The notes under the pieces: generated by a model
What the model was told of the DNA's origin: nothing
What the model saw: only the letters and a program-made list of their open reading frames with translations
Databases searched by the model: none
Translations under genes and position numbers: made by a program
Shown: positions 49,953 to 62,792 of the stretch, piece by piece
Position numbering within the stretch: the stretch's first letter is position 1
Layout: the number at the start of each line of letters is the position of its first letter
Assembly: GCF_016808095.1 (NCBI RefSeq)
Contig: NC_068970.1
Coordinates: forward strand, 64,703,130 to 64,767,129
Source of the DNA: Vigna angularis
Lineage: Eukaryota > Streptophyta > Magnoliopsida > Fabales > Fabaceae
Direction: 5' to 3'
DNA: 64,000 nt

Positions 49953-52439
49953 CTCGTTTCCAGGACTCTTTTGAAGTCAATTGAAACTTAAGTTTCTTGT
50001 GTTTCAATTATTTATTTAATCCATATTTTACAAAATTACACAAATTAATGATAGTTTTTACTAGTTACATATTATTGAAAATGAGTTGTAAACAACTATG
50101 GGAAGCTTATAAATAATAAAACCATGTCTCACCAAAGCAAAATGATTCACATGATTAACAATGATAATTATAAAGTTGTTAATTGGTTTTTTTATTTTAT
50201 CATCTCCTTAATAGAAGCTTGGTTACATGTTACTTTACAGAACTTTGTAGTTTTTTTATTGTTCTAATCTTCTCGTGCATGTGGCTCTAATACGACCAAA
50301 TTAACATGTTATATCCCTTTCTAAATGCAGATACTAGCTGGCAACAAACTCATTTGAGATAATAATAATTAATAAAATCATTATTTTTTATTGATTTTCT
50401 TGGAAAAATTTGGGATCAATTTTCACTATGTAATTTACTTTTCTATTTTTGTAATAAAACTATAGTTTCAATTTTAAGAGCTGACATTGAAAATGTTATA
50501 TAAAAATGGTAAATTAAAAAAGGGAAAAAAAATGTTAACAGCAAACGCTTATAACTTATTTTGTATAGAATTTAATAATTCGATTAATTTGTTTCTATAG
50601 TTCATGTATTTGAAATACTGTCTTTGTCATTTCATTATTAACTGTATATAAACTGGTTACAATTAATTTGGAAGATGCGAACAAAGAAAAAATACATTTT
50701 AAGTCTAAAAAATACGTTAAAATAGATAGACGTGATTTTATCCACTAATTTATTCTACGTAATACATTTAAATTTAGACTTGCAATTTCATCAGTCTAAT
50801 CCATTAGTATTCGAAATATATAAAAAATAATAGACTGTCTTATATAATTAAAAGAAAATGTGAGAAAGACAAGTGTGTGAAAATAATTTAAAAGTTATAT
50901 GAGTTGATATGATTCATCATGTTAATTAATAACTATTATTACATAATCAATTTATGATTTTTTTAACATATGATACGGGTTAGTGTTACACAATGTATAC
51001 AAGAATAAAGTAATTTTTTTTTCATCTAATTTATTTCCTCCCTTTTACCTAAACAAAAAATATCCAAACAAAAACCCTTTTTTTTTCTTCTTCTAATATC
51101 TAAAAAACAATGTTATATAAAGTTTTTAGTTTTTACATTTATACTTTTGATTTATTTTGATTATTATACTTTTTTTAATTAAGTTCTTATTTTTATATAT
51201 GGTATATTCTTAAAAAAATAATATTAATACTTTTTAAAAGTATCATTTGTCAACATTAAAATTTGTTAAATAATTATAAATTATAATTATCCATTAATTG
51301 GACACACCATTTTTTTTACCAAAATTACTTTTTAAGATATAAGTTATCTATTACTCTTTAAAACAAGTCATAAGTACAACAGCAGAAGTAGTTTTTGACT
51401 AAACATGTGCATGAACCTCCAATATCTGTCATCAAAAGGACCCTTTTTATTTATTATTATACATATATGCTTTGATACTTTGATACTTCATTTTCTTCAC
51501 TTCAGTGTACTTTTTCTGTCACATTTCTCTCTTCAAAAGGCACCATTTATTGCATCGCATTCAAATAATTTGGATTTGAATGCCTTGCTTTATAACATTT
51601 ATTAATTTTATAATTGAAAATAAATTATTAAAACATTATCATGATACTTTTGAGTTTATTAAAAAAAAATCCAATCACATAAGAAATTAACATTATTTTT
51701 TATTCAAAATTTTAAAATAATAATTTTTTAATTTAATATTTTATTTTTTCATTTATATCAAATACAAAAATTATTAAACTTACGTTTAAAATTCTAATCG
51801 TTACAAAAATATTAATGATTATAATGATATTTGATATACCAAATGATCTGAGCTTAATTACATAAAGTCACGTCATCTTTTATTCAAAATTTTAAGATAA
51901 TTAATAATAAATCTTTAATTTTATACAATATTTTATTTTCTTATTTCTGTTGGATACAAAACTTAGACTGAAAATTTAAAATTCTAACATATACAACATT
52001 ATTCACGAATACAGAGAAGTTGGGAATAACAATAATCACTGAGCGGTGATCTTTTGTAAGTGACAGTATGGTTCTGAAAAGGACAAATATAGTGGTGACA
52101 TTCAGCCTTAAAAAAATTTGTGTGTCTACGAAAGAAAGAAAGAAAAAATAATTGATGTTATGTTTGATTGATTGAAAGGAAGCTGACTTCTTCACGTACA
52201 GAGAGTATTGTCTTTTATATCCACCATTGCTTCACATCCACTGCAACAAATAATGTGCTAAAAGGTTCAAACAAAAGGCTCAACTTTAACATAATCATCG
52301 AAAAGTAATTAATCAACCAATATTATATCCAAATTTTCAAAATTTAGGTAACTTGAAAAATATAAAAATGAAACAATATTAGTATATAAATAAATTAAAA
52401 TTAAAATTTTGTAAATTTAGTCATTTTAATCTTTGAAAT

Positions 52440-52790
52440 AGTCCTTAATTTTCAATAAAAATTAAAATTAATTTATTTTTAAAATTTAAAATTAATTTAG
52501 TCTCTAATTTTTAAAATTGTGTAAATTTAATTATTTTAATCTAAATTTGTTAAATTTATTTTAGATTTTCAACGTGTTTCTTAATTAATATTTGAAAAAA
52601 ATATATCAAACATAAAAAATTCATATGCTATAATAAAACGTGTCTTAAAATATCAGATAAATTTATTAAAATTTATTAAAAGAATTAAATCTACGTATAT
52701 TTAGAAAATTAAGAGACTAAATTGAATTAAAGTTTGAAAAAAAACTAATTTTAATTTTCATTAAAATTAAAAAATAAAAATATATTTAAT
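52440..52790. mobile_element. Old inverted-repeat element (MITE-like)
   Basis: The left arm contains AATTTAGTCTCTAATTTTTA near 52493-52512. The right arm, read on the other strand, contains AATTTAGTCTCTTAATTTTC near 52707-52726. Similarity continues on both sides for roughly 100 bp (ACGTGTTTC/ACACGTTTTA inward, AATTTTCA/ATTAAAATTA outward). The arms are AT-rich and diverged, so borders are approximate. Confidence 0.45.
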
Positions 52791-54179
52791 CTTAAATAAA
52801 AAATACATAAACTTATTAGGTTAAGATTTTATATAGAATTAATCTTCTTATTCTGGATTTGTTCACAGTTTATTAATATTAAATTTTTTGAGATTTTTTT
52901 AAAAAAAAAACTTTACAATGATATCATAAATAACAACACAAAGAAATATCATTATTTACCTTAAGATTTTAAATTAAAATTAATGTTGTAATATTTTATA
53001 TAAATTTACTCACAAAAAATTGATAGTGTCAAATTTTCTACTATCTCTTACAAAACCTTCACATAGTATGTTATTTATACAGCAAAAATCTAATTAGGTT
53101 GTATACGTATAAAGAAGACATGAAGGTGAAGTGAGGAAAAAGAGAAGGAGAAGAGATAAAAGGTAAGAATAGAAGAAGATTTTGTGTTCATTTACCTGAA
53201 GTGGAAAAGGAGAAGGAAGGACAAGTACGTAAGAGAAGAAGATGTTGAAATTGCAACAAAAGTGTTTGTCCAACAAAACCCACACCCCTCTTAATCTGAG
53301 GAGTTTATATATAATTACATGTATGCAATTATATTTGAAATATATAGTTTGGTACATGCAAAAAAGAATTAATATTTGAGAGGGAAGATTGCATGGGGAC
53401 CATTCTTTTTTACCCTTAAAAACCAAATTATTATAAGTATATTGGTTTAAGCATCAAGTATGTGTTGTTTTAATACAATGAATGAATAGTTTTTGTACAG
53501 AAGTTCAACACATGGTATTTAGATACAAACAAAGTCTCAAATCAGATAAAATAAAAGATGATCATGTGTTTATATACATATAAAATACTTTTATTGATAA
53601 GAAGTTTTTTAGAATAATATTAAAAACAAATTTGGAAAGATTTATCCAAATTAGATAATATTTTATTAATGTAAAGATCTATGAATGTGTTGAACATCTC
53701 TATAAATGGTATCACGACCTGAAACCAAAGTTAGACGAGTAAGTCCCTCTGTAATAAAGTGAAACCAGTTAATCCGTAAGGATTTAATTCAAAGTGAACA
53801 ATAGTTTTATTCGACGTACTCGTGTTGATTAGTGTATTTTAGTTATTTTTAAAGTTGTGTAATTCGAAAGAAAGCAGAAGGTATCTGAAAAGGAAGGAAG
53901 AAGAGAAGTGAAGAGTGGAAATGGTACGATAATTTGTTTGGTTTGGATGGTTGTCCTGTAGTTAAAATGGGGTATATAGTTTTGGTGCCACTGAAAGTGT
54001 GTGAAATGTGGGGTTGTCGGCCATGTGGTGTGCTATTAAAATAGGCAAACTTAGGAGCACTTTCCCAAACAAAAGTCTATGTTTTGTGAGTTAATAAATG
54101 AAGATGATGATGTTTGTGTGGGGCAGGTGTCTGTGTTCCTCTGCTTGGCCACACTGTGTCTATGTTTATGTCCATCACC

Positions 54180-54796
<617 letters not shown>

Positions 54797-57355
54797 GATG
54801 AGTTAGGAGTTCTTTTTTAGGTAGCTAGATTAGGTTCCCTCCGTAAAAAGGGCACTGCCCTTACATTTTTGCATGCGTGATGCCCTCCAAATGCCTTCCT
54901 TCTCCCTCTCTTTTCTGTGGTCCCATGACTCTCCTGTCGTTCACTCTTTCTTTCATCTGATGACACATTGGCTTCGTGTTAGATGATCTTTCGTTCCAGA
55001 AAATTTACTGTGTTTAAGATATGAGTTTTATATTATAATAACACGTATTTTCTATATCTTTATAATTTTGTTGGAGGATGATTGTATTTGCCATGTATAT
55101 GTATGCCTTATTTTTAATTTTTATATCATTTTTCAACCATAATAAACTTTATTGTGTAAGGAAATAAAAAATAGTTAAGAATAGTAATGATTTTTAAAAA
55201 TATATTCGATTATTTTTTATGATTTTATTACAGTTGAATTAAAACTAAAATTTTATATTAATCGAGTTTTACTTTATAAAAACAATCATTTTTAATTTTT
55301 TTTATTATCTTTAACAACGTTCTTTAATTTTTTATACAAATATTATATTATTAATCCAGGAAATTATGATCAAATAAGTCAACTTGAATTTTTTAATGAT
55401 ATTGAAATTTGATTCGTATAATAAGTTTAATTGACTAAATAAATTGGTTAATATATTTAAATCTTTTGAGAAGTGTGATAAGAGATTTTTACATATGAAA
55501 AATACCAAATACTAAATATAATCAATATGCTGATAATTAACTTAAACTATGCTTTATATTGCAAAATTTGGAATACCTTATTATTTTTTATTTTATCAAT
55601 GACAAGTCAAAATCACGTTAAGACATCTCTTTCAACCCAAAGTTTTAAAACTCAATGTTTGTAAGTTTTATTTTTTATACGATATCAAATTTTTTTTATT
55701 TAATCCAAAATTTGTAAGATAATAAATTTATAATTTTTTTTTCTTACATGTTCTCTAATTTTCTTATTCTCACTCAAACTCACACCTGATTCTCTAACCA
55801 AACATCCCCTAATGTAAGCCTAAGTTTCTTCTCAATTCTTTAATAGAAATAAAATATAAATATCAAGGACAATTGTTTGGGACAAAATATTCTATTGGTG
55901 GAATGAAATCATTATGGTGAGATTAAAACATAGTATGATAACTCAAGTGGATAAATCGCTTTGAATTTGTATATATAATTAGAGAGACATGCAAAATGTT
56001 TATTTTTAAAAGTGTTTGACATTATTCTTTTCAATTAGATAGGCAATGTTTTAATTTCTTTTTTAATCTTATAAAAGTCCGTGATGGCAGTTGTAGAAGA
56101 ACGATTTGTTAGGGTTCATCTAGAACTTCCAACGAATTACGTCGTAATCATATCTTCAATGCAATCTAAATCAACTGTTTTAATATTGCAATTTTAATTA
56201 TGTTTCTCCTTTTCTTAAAACTATGAAAATATATATATATATTCCAATGATCGATCCATTGAATTTATATATACGAATATGGTTCTGATGCATTCCATAT
56301 GTCCGCAATATATGTATTTATGTGTTTTGAGTTTAGGGTAAAATAGCAAAAAGAATTTTATGGGAATTTTCACCAATAAAGAACAATATTTTTTTTCAAA
56401 AAAACGAGATAAATGAATGAGTTATTAATAATAATAATAATTATTATTATTATAGTTGTTGATTCCATCTCTTGTTAGAACATATAAAATGTACTCGTAA
56501 ATATATGGATAAATCTATTTTGGAAAGGTAATTTGGAGTTTATTTAGATAGATTTTCTATATATAAGTATATATTTGGAGAAGGAAAAAAACGAAAGAAA
56601 TTCTAAAACTAAAACTGATTAAAAAAAAGGTCTCTTTCATTAATTTTTCAATAGATTTTTTTTAATTTACGCATGGGAAATTTTAAATTACAGAAAAAAA
56701 AAACATCTTTATATTATTTAATTTCCATTTTCTATAAGCGCTTCTAATTTTTTTTAACATGAATTTAATCTTCAATCAGGTTTGCTTTGACTATAAATGT
56801 ATTTAACGAAGCTGGGACCTTAAACCTTTACAAAGAAAAGAGTCAACAAAATTACTAAATTACACTACAGAGCTAAAATTATATCATTTATATTTTTAAT
56901 ATTAAATTTCATTATTTATTTGTTTAATATACGTGTGTGTGTGTGACACTGTCATTTATGTCACTCATCTTACATTAAAAAAAACAGCTATCAAGTTAAA
57001 CCATAATGTAAAATCACATAACGAAAAATAATTTACTACATAAATGTTTTAAATAGAAATCACAAATTACAATCAAGTTGTATGAAGTTAAAAAGAAATA
57101 TCCCTTCAGTGAGTAATTAAAAAAGAAGTTAAATATATAAATACTATTATTCAATAGAAAAATAACACTATAACACATAAATTTTTTATATTAATTTGAT
57201 ATTATTATTATTTTTATTTCTTTTAAATATAATTTTTTTTTATAATATTTTATCTTATACTGTGTATAAATTGAATATAAAAATGTATCATAATATTATT
57301 ACTCTATTCAAAATAATTATTCATCAGATGATAACTACAACCCTAGGATCGAAGA

Positions 57356-57386
57356 AAACCCTAATATTTTAGAAAGTAAACCCTAA
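57356..57386 (+). promoter_or_regulatory. Two telo-boxes without a recognised gene
   Basis: AAACCCTAA occurs at 57356-57364 and again at 57378-57386. Paired telo-boxes are typical of plant promoters of ribosomal and replication genes, but I recognise no coding exon on either side. Confidence 0.35.
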
Positions 57387-59788
57387 TCCGTGAGAAAAAA
57401 ATAAAAGTGTGTGGCTTTATCGATTAGGCGAATGCAACGTTGAGAAAGAAATTATTGGAGTCCTAATGATTACATGAAAGAGAAAATGTGACCTTCCAAG
57501 TTCCAGTTGGGTCATATTCTCTAATGCCTAAGTCAAGATTCATTCTAACACTATCCCTCCAACATATCTTCTCACTCCACCCAAAAAGCAAAGATATACT
57601 TACATTTAATATATTATTTTCCAGTAAATATCTAGCTAGTGTGCTTTTCACTTTATTTTTTAATTATTTTCTCTTTTTAACTTATAATAGTTTCCATGAA
57701 TTTAATCACTAAAATTAGGGTAAATCTCTCAAATTAAGTTTCAACAATTTTTGAACATTTTCAGAAGGGTCAATCTTCCTGTTGGATATGGTTAATGCTT
57801 AAAAAATAATGAGTTTGAATCATAGATCGAGTAAAACACTAAAAGACTAATAATTATGACATAAAAGTAAAGTTGTTTAGAAAATGTTATCATAAAAGAA
57901 AGCAAAAGTCTAAACGGTGATGGTTTTGTAAAATGACATTTAGATTATGTTGACTGCTCATACCCATGCCACTCACTTTATTGTTCTTTCAATACATTAA
58001 TCCACTTTTAATTGATCGTACAAATCACAACATCTCTTAACATTGACAATACAATAAATTAAATATTAAAATTTTATGTTTTTTAATAACTTTTTTTTTT
58101 CGTAAAAAAAGTCTATCTTGATTTTTCTACTTAAAAGATTAATATTTACTATTAACGTTTAAGTTAGCACTAGATGAATAATCTTTATATTGTAATTCGA
58201 TATTAAAAACTGTAAAGTATTATAATTATGATATCATAATATTCGTATAATCACTTTTGATTTTAAGAAAGATAAATATGGATAAGAACTACGAGAACAA
58301 CTCTTGTGAAAAAAATATAAAATAAGAGATATACGATTAAGATTATAATTTCAAAAATTGAATAATATTATAAACTTTTCTTCACTGCTACAACAATAAT
58401 ATTATATTTTTTTTAAAAGCGCTTGTTTAGTTCAAAGATTTCACTTATATGAATGATAATTACAAATGGTTTGTGAGACCCACTTTGATATCGTATTCCT
58501 ATAGTCAAATACCTCATTAATATTTATTTTACAATGTTTTTAGGGAAAGGCAAGAGATAAAATAAAATAAAATATATAAAATAAAAGCTAAATTTTAAAA
58601 ATAGAATAAAAAATAAAATATAAATTTAAGAAGCAAAAGATATATTTAATATCAAAATATAAATATATTGATAGTGAGGTGTAAGTTGTGAGGAGGGTAT
58701 CAAAAGGACTCTCTGAGCTAAAAGGCAGTGGGCCCATTATAGAATTGACGAGTTCAGATACCACTCTCAAAATTTTACTTTTCATTTTTCAACGTTCTTT
58801 CTAAATTAAATAAATTTAAAATTTTGATATAGAGTGTGTATTTATTTTTTATATAAAATAAAAAAGAAATTAAAAATAATTGTACTTAATATCATTAGGT
58901 ATGATGCTAATTATATAGTGTTTAAACAATAAAAGTGTCGGCAAAACAGAACCATAAACAGACGGACATAAATAAATTTTGATTACGAAATATGGATCAT
59001 GTGACACATAAACATATTATTACAATAATTGTCTTTAATTTAATACATTTATTTTAAATCAATTAAATTTTAGTAGCTTTCAAAATTAAGATAAAATTAG
59101 TGAGTAAGAAATTGATGTGAAGTTGTCATCGAAATTTATAAGTAGCGTATTGCCATAATACATGTAAGACAGAAAGTGAGTTGAAAAGAAAACGATAAAG
59201 AGTGAGAATCCGAATTATGGTTTGAAACTTGAAACTACATAAAGTGTTGGCAATAGAGATTATATGCTTAATTCCCACAAGGTACCGAGATAGATTGAAA
59301 GATTCCATAACATACCAAATTTGTCGCAAATAAAACCATTCTTGGCATCATCTTTTTCATCTATACTTCATAAAAAGCATTTTAATTTTTCGTGTCAAGA
59401 ATCAGAATATTGTGCAGAGATTATCTACTTTTTTTGTTGATTCCAATGGAAAAACTCTAAAAATTACCAACCTTACAAAGACGAGTCACGAGTCAAGAGT
59501 GATATAAATAGAAAGTCCGTTATACTTACGTGTAAAGTTTCAACATAATAACAAGTAATATGACAAAAAAATAGTTTCAAATCCGTTAATTATTCTGCGA
59601 TTTAAATTAGGTTGAGTTGAAAAAAATTAAAATTTCAATAGAGTCAATTTTGAGTCCGGTCCACTAAAAACTTAGTTCATTAGAGTTTAGTTCATGATGA
59701 GTCGGATTGACTTACAAACTCACATAAATTTATTTTTTGTTTTTGTTTTTTAATTATATTTGAAGTTTAAGATGATTTTAGATTGTAT

Positions 59789-59813
59789 TATATATATATA
59801 TATATATATATAT
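59789..59813. repeat. Short TA microsatellite
   Basis: About 12 TA units in AT-rich intergenic DNA. Confidence 0.85.
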
Positions 59814-60835
59814 TATTTTGAATTGTTAAGTTTAATATTATTTTGGATTGAAATTTATTTAAATTTGAATTAGAATTTTTTTAATTAAGTGAACCTATAA
59901 GTGAACCAGTTTAACTCAGCAATTTGTGGCGAGTCAGGTTAAATTTAAATTTTTTTTGGCTTACTAATAAGAGAGTCATGCTAGGTTGACTCACTAAATA
60001 GCCAACCCATAATAAATCAAGCCGAGTTGAGTCGAATAGTCCGTTTCCACTAATCTTTATTTTTACAAGATGATAAAAGCTTAAAGTGGTTTTGCTTGGA
60101 ACAATGATTTAACTATGGTGTTGTGTGTAATACACTAATCTCACACCAAAAGTTACTTATATTCCCTAACAAGAACAAAAATAAATCACTTGGGATTAGT
60201 TAGAAACAAATAAAACTCGAATGAAAAGTTCCGCAGTTGTAGGCAAAATTAAGTTATGCATCTAACTTTTTAAACTCCTTAAACAAACACTTTTTGTTTC
60301 ATAATTAAAGACATAATTTACTAGCTAAAGTTATGTGCTTTAACTGTCTTTACAAGTTACTAAATAAGTGGGTCCTTGCTCTACATGGAAAATGAGTCAT
60401 AATTATTAATTATTAATTACAAATTAAAAGTAATTGCGTAACTGATTATATTTAATTAGTCCATTCTCAGAAAAATAGTCAAAACTGATGGTATTTGTAA
60501 AGGTTTAACCTATAACTTCAGTTAACATTTTTTTAATATTTATAAGTGCGTGAAGGTGAAGTAAGCGTGGAACAAAAATTGACTGAGAAAAGAATTAGAT
60601 GATTGATGAAAACGAAGTTTCAAAGGTGAGAAGTGAATCATACTCAAAAGGATTATCCAAAAAAAAGAAAGTGTTTGAACTTTTTAATTTCTGCGTTTGT
60701 GGATGGCTGGGTTTAAGCTCCAAACTTAAAAGTAACAAATCATGATCATTTCTACGAGTAGGCCCATTTATGTAGCCCATTTGTATGGCCCATTTTGAGT
60801 GCAAAGAAAGTTTCAACCACAAACAAAATCCAGAG

Positions 60836-61091
60836 GTTTCTCTCTACACCTCTCCACTTTTCTCCCTACACTCCCCATTTCAAAAATACCTTCATTCAAC
60901 GGATTTCAAGATTGTTGAAGCTTTCTTCAATGAATTTCAAAATTATTGAAGGATTTTTTGTTTAACGGATTTCGAAATCCGTTAAAGAGAAAATATGGAA
61001 TGTAGGGTTTTTTTGAAATACAAGGGTAGTTTTGGAATTTTTAGAAAATGTGGAAGTGCAGGAAGAAATGTGGGATAGTGTAGGGAGAAAC
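60836..61091. mobile_element. MITE with terminal inverted repeats of about 39 bp
   Basis: The left end reads GTTTCTCTCTACACCTCTCC from 60836. The right end, on the other strand, reads GTTTCTCCCTACACTATCCC from 61091. The match extends imperfectly for about 39 bp. Inside, at 60962-60985, is a perfect 24-bp palindrome centred on TTCGAA with AACGGAT/ATCCGTT arms. A diverged relative of its left half (CAACGGATTTCAA) lies at about 60898-60910. The element is about 256 bp and non-coding, as expected of a non-autonomous DNA transposon. The target-site duplication is unclear. Confidence 0.7.
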
Positions 61092-62792
61092 ACTCCAAAA
61101 TCCAAGGCTTATTCAACCTTCCATTCCAATGGTCTGATTAGTTACGAGGAGCAATGATGGGCTCGTTTTGGTAAATTGGGCCCAATATCATTTGCTAGGA
61201 GAACACCCATGCATTGTTATTCGATGCGAAATTCTATTGGAGGAAATTTGGTAGTCTAAACGATTGCTTTCGTATTAGGTATCATTCACAATAATTTTTG
61301 CGACGAATTCATTTGATTCACTTTTGATTTATTGTTGAAATGTCATTCGTTTTCTGTGTTTGCAAAGGATGGCTTCAATAATTGAACAGCGCTATTGTTG
61401 GCATTGATGTTTTTCATTGATATGATTGGAAAAGTCAAAATTAAAAGACACGGTTGAAATAACGACGAAATGCACATTAAAAGCAATTAACATGCCCATA
61501 AATACGATTTCAAAAATTCCGACCAACACCAATAAAACAGGTGAAGCAAGCAGGGGAATACAATCACGTTAACTTTTTTTCAAGTAATCATCATCTTGTA
61601 GAGTCATTCAAATCATTAAATATTATGAAAAAGAAAATAGTACGTTTGATCGATGCATTTAACATTTCAGCACCAGCGAGGGTTCCATTTATTTTTAAAA
61701 ATATATTTCGAGAATTGGTTTTCGATTTAAAGATGATTGTTGAATTGGGTAAATCACATACCTATATTAAGCTTTTCAATTCATCCAAAAGCAACTTAAA
61801 TTTAATCAAATTTACTGATAAATTTTATTTATTATGTATCGAGTTTCTGTTAATCATAAATTTATATTGAAACCTATAAACATAAATATGCATTGAAAAT
61901 ATACTTTACTGTATTTATTATAAATTTAAAATTTTACTGTAATTTTTATCGATTAAATTACTGATTTTGAGTGTTGGTTTACCTTCTATATGAGATTTTC
62001 TACCCTCACACTGTAATGAATTTAAACATTCTCCATTTGTTTAGAGTTCATAAAGAGATGTGAATTGTTTCATTTCAAAAGCACGCAAGAAGAAACATTA
62101 GCGTTGATATGTATATAGTTTTTGCAAGCATCACCCTCGCTAATTTGGACATTTATACTTTTGTACGATTCCCGATGACGTTGTGCCCGTGAGCACAGTA
62201 TTCTGTTCAAGATATATGAGCATCGTGTTCTTCTAGTTTAATCGTGTTTTATATACGAAAGAACTTATGTTTTTGTGGATTCAAGTGTCACAACAACACA
62301 GCCACACGTGATTGAATCGATTCCATGATTGTGAAAACTGATCCCTTCTTTCGAAGAAGTTGATAATTATCTGTGAGCAGAATCCACATGGTAAGGCCCC
62401 ATTGGAATGTGAAAATCAAAACACTTATCTATCCCAATCCCATCAAAGTATAAAGTTCCCTAAAGGTAAAATTTTCAGACAGATGTGTTAGAAACAAAAA
62501 CAAAATGATAAAAAAGTCCGAATGGACTAGACAGAGGATAAAACAAAGGAAAACCAGAAAATGCCAAAGTTGTTCATTTTGACCCAAAAATCTGCATATT
62601 CCACCACAAACCATCGGCAGCAGCAGACACTGGTTAACCCCAATTGAATGATAGTACTAATAATATAATATACATAATCTTTAACAGTATTGGGTAGCAG
62701 AAAAAAGAAAGAAAACCGATCGATCGAAATTCCAGCACCAAAGTTACAAAAGAGAACAAAGCATTGATTGATCGTTTGTTTGTGTCTAAAAG
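61092..62792. other. 3' flank of the DUF641 gene
   Basis: AT-rich DNA between the MITE and the stop codon of the minus-strand DUF641 gene. The part near 62400-62792 is probably its 3' UTR. A + strand ORF at 61541-61870 has AT-driven composition and no recognisable domain. No RNA gene is seen. Confidence 0.55.

Larger units (their letters stand above)
48501..54178. other. Gene-poor AT-rich DNA
   Basis: No gene is found. Contents are an 18-bp perfect hairpin (48976-49021), a long AT microsatellite (49867-49950), a loose duplication of AT-rich sequence with related copies near 51690-51800 and 51885-51990 (sharing TTATTCAAAATTTTAA), and an old inverted-repeat element (52440-52790). ORFs here are short and of biased composition. 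Confidence 0.6.
54797..60835. other. Gene-poor AT-rich DNA
   Basis: No gene is found. There is a short GGGCACTGCCC palindrome near 54849, two telo-boxes near 57356-57386, a 25-bp TA run (59789-59813), and a stretch near 59600-60050 with repeated GAGTTGA/GAGTC motifs that may be degraded transposon sequence. Remaining ORFs are short and lack family resemblance. Confidence 0.55.

Noticed and set aside
54820..54990. Possible microRNA precursor near the TAT tract (GGGCACTGCCC palindrome, pyrimidine-rich stretch)
   Set aside because: I could not find a long stem or match to a known plant microRNA; the palindrome is only 11 bp.
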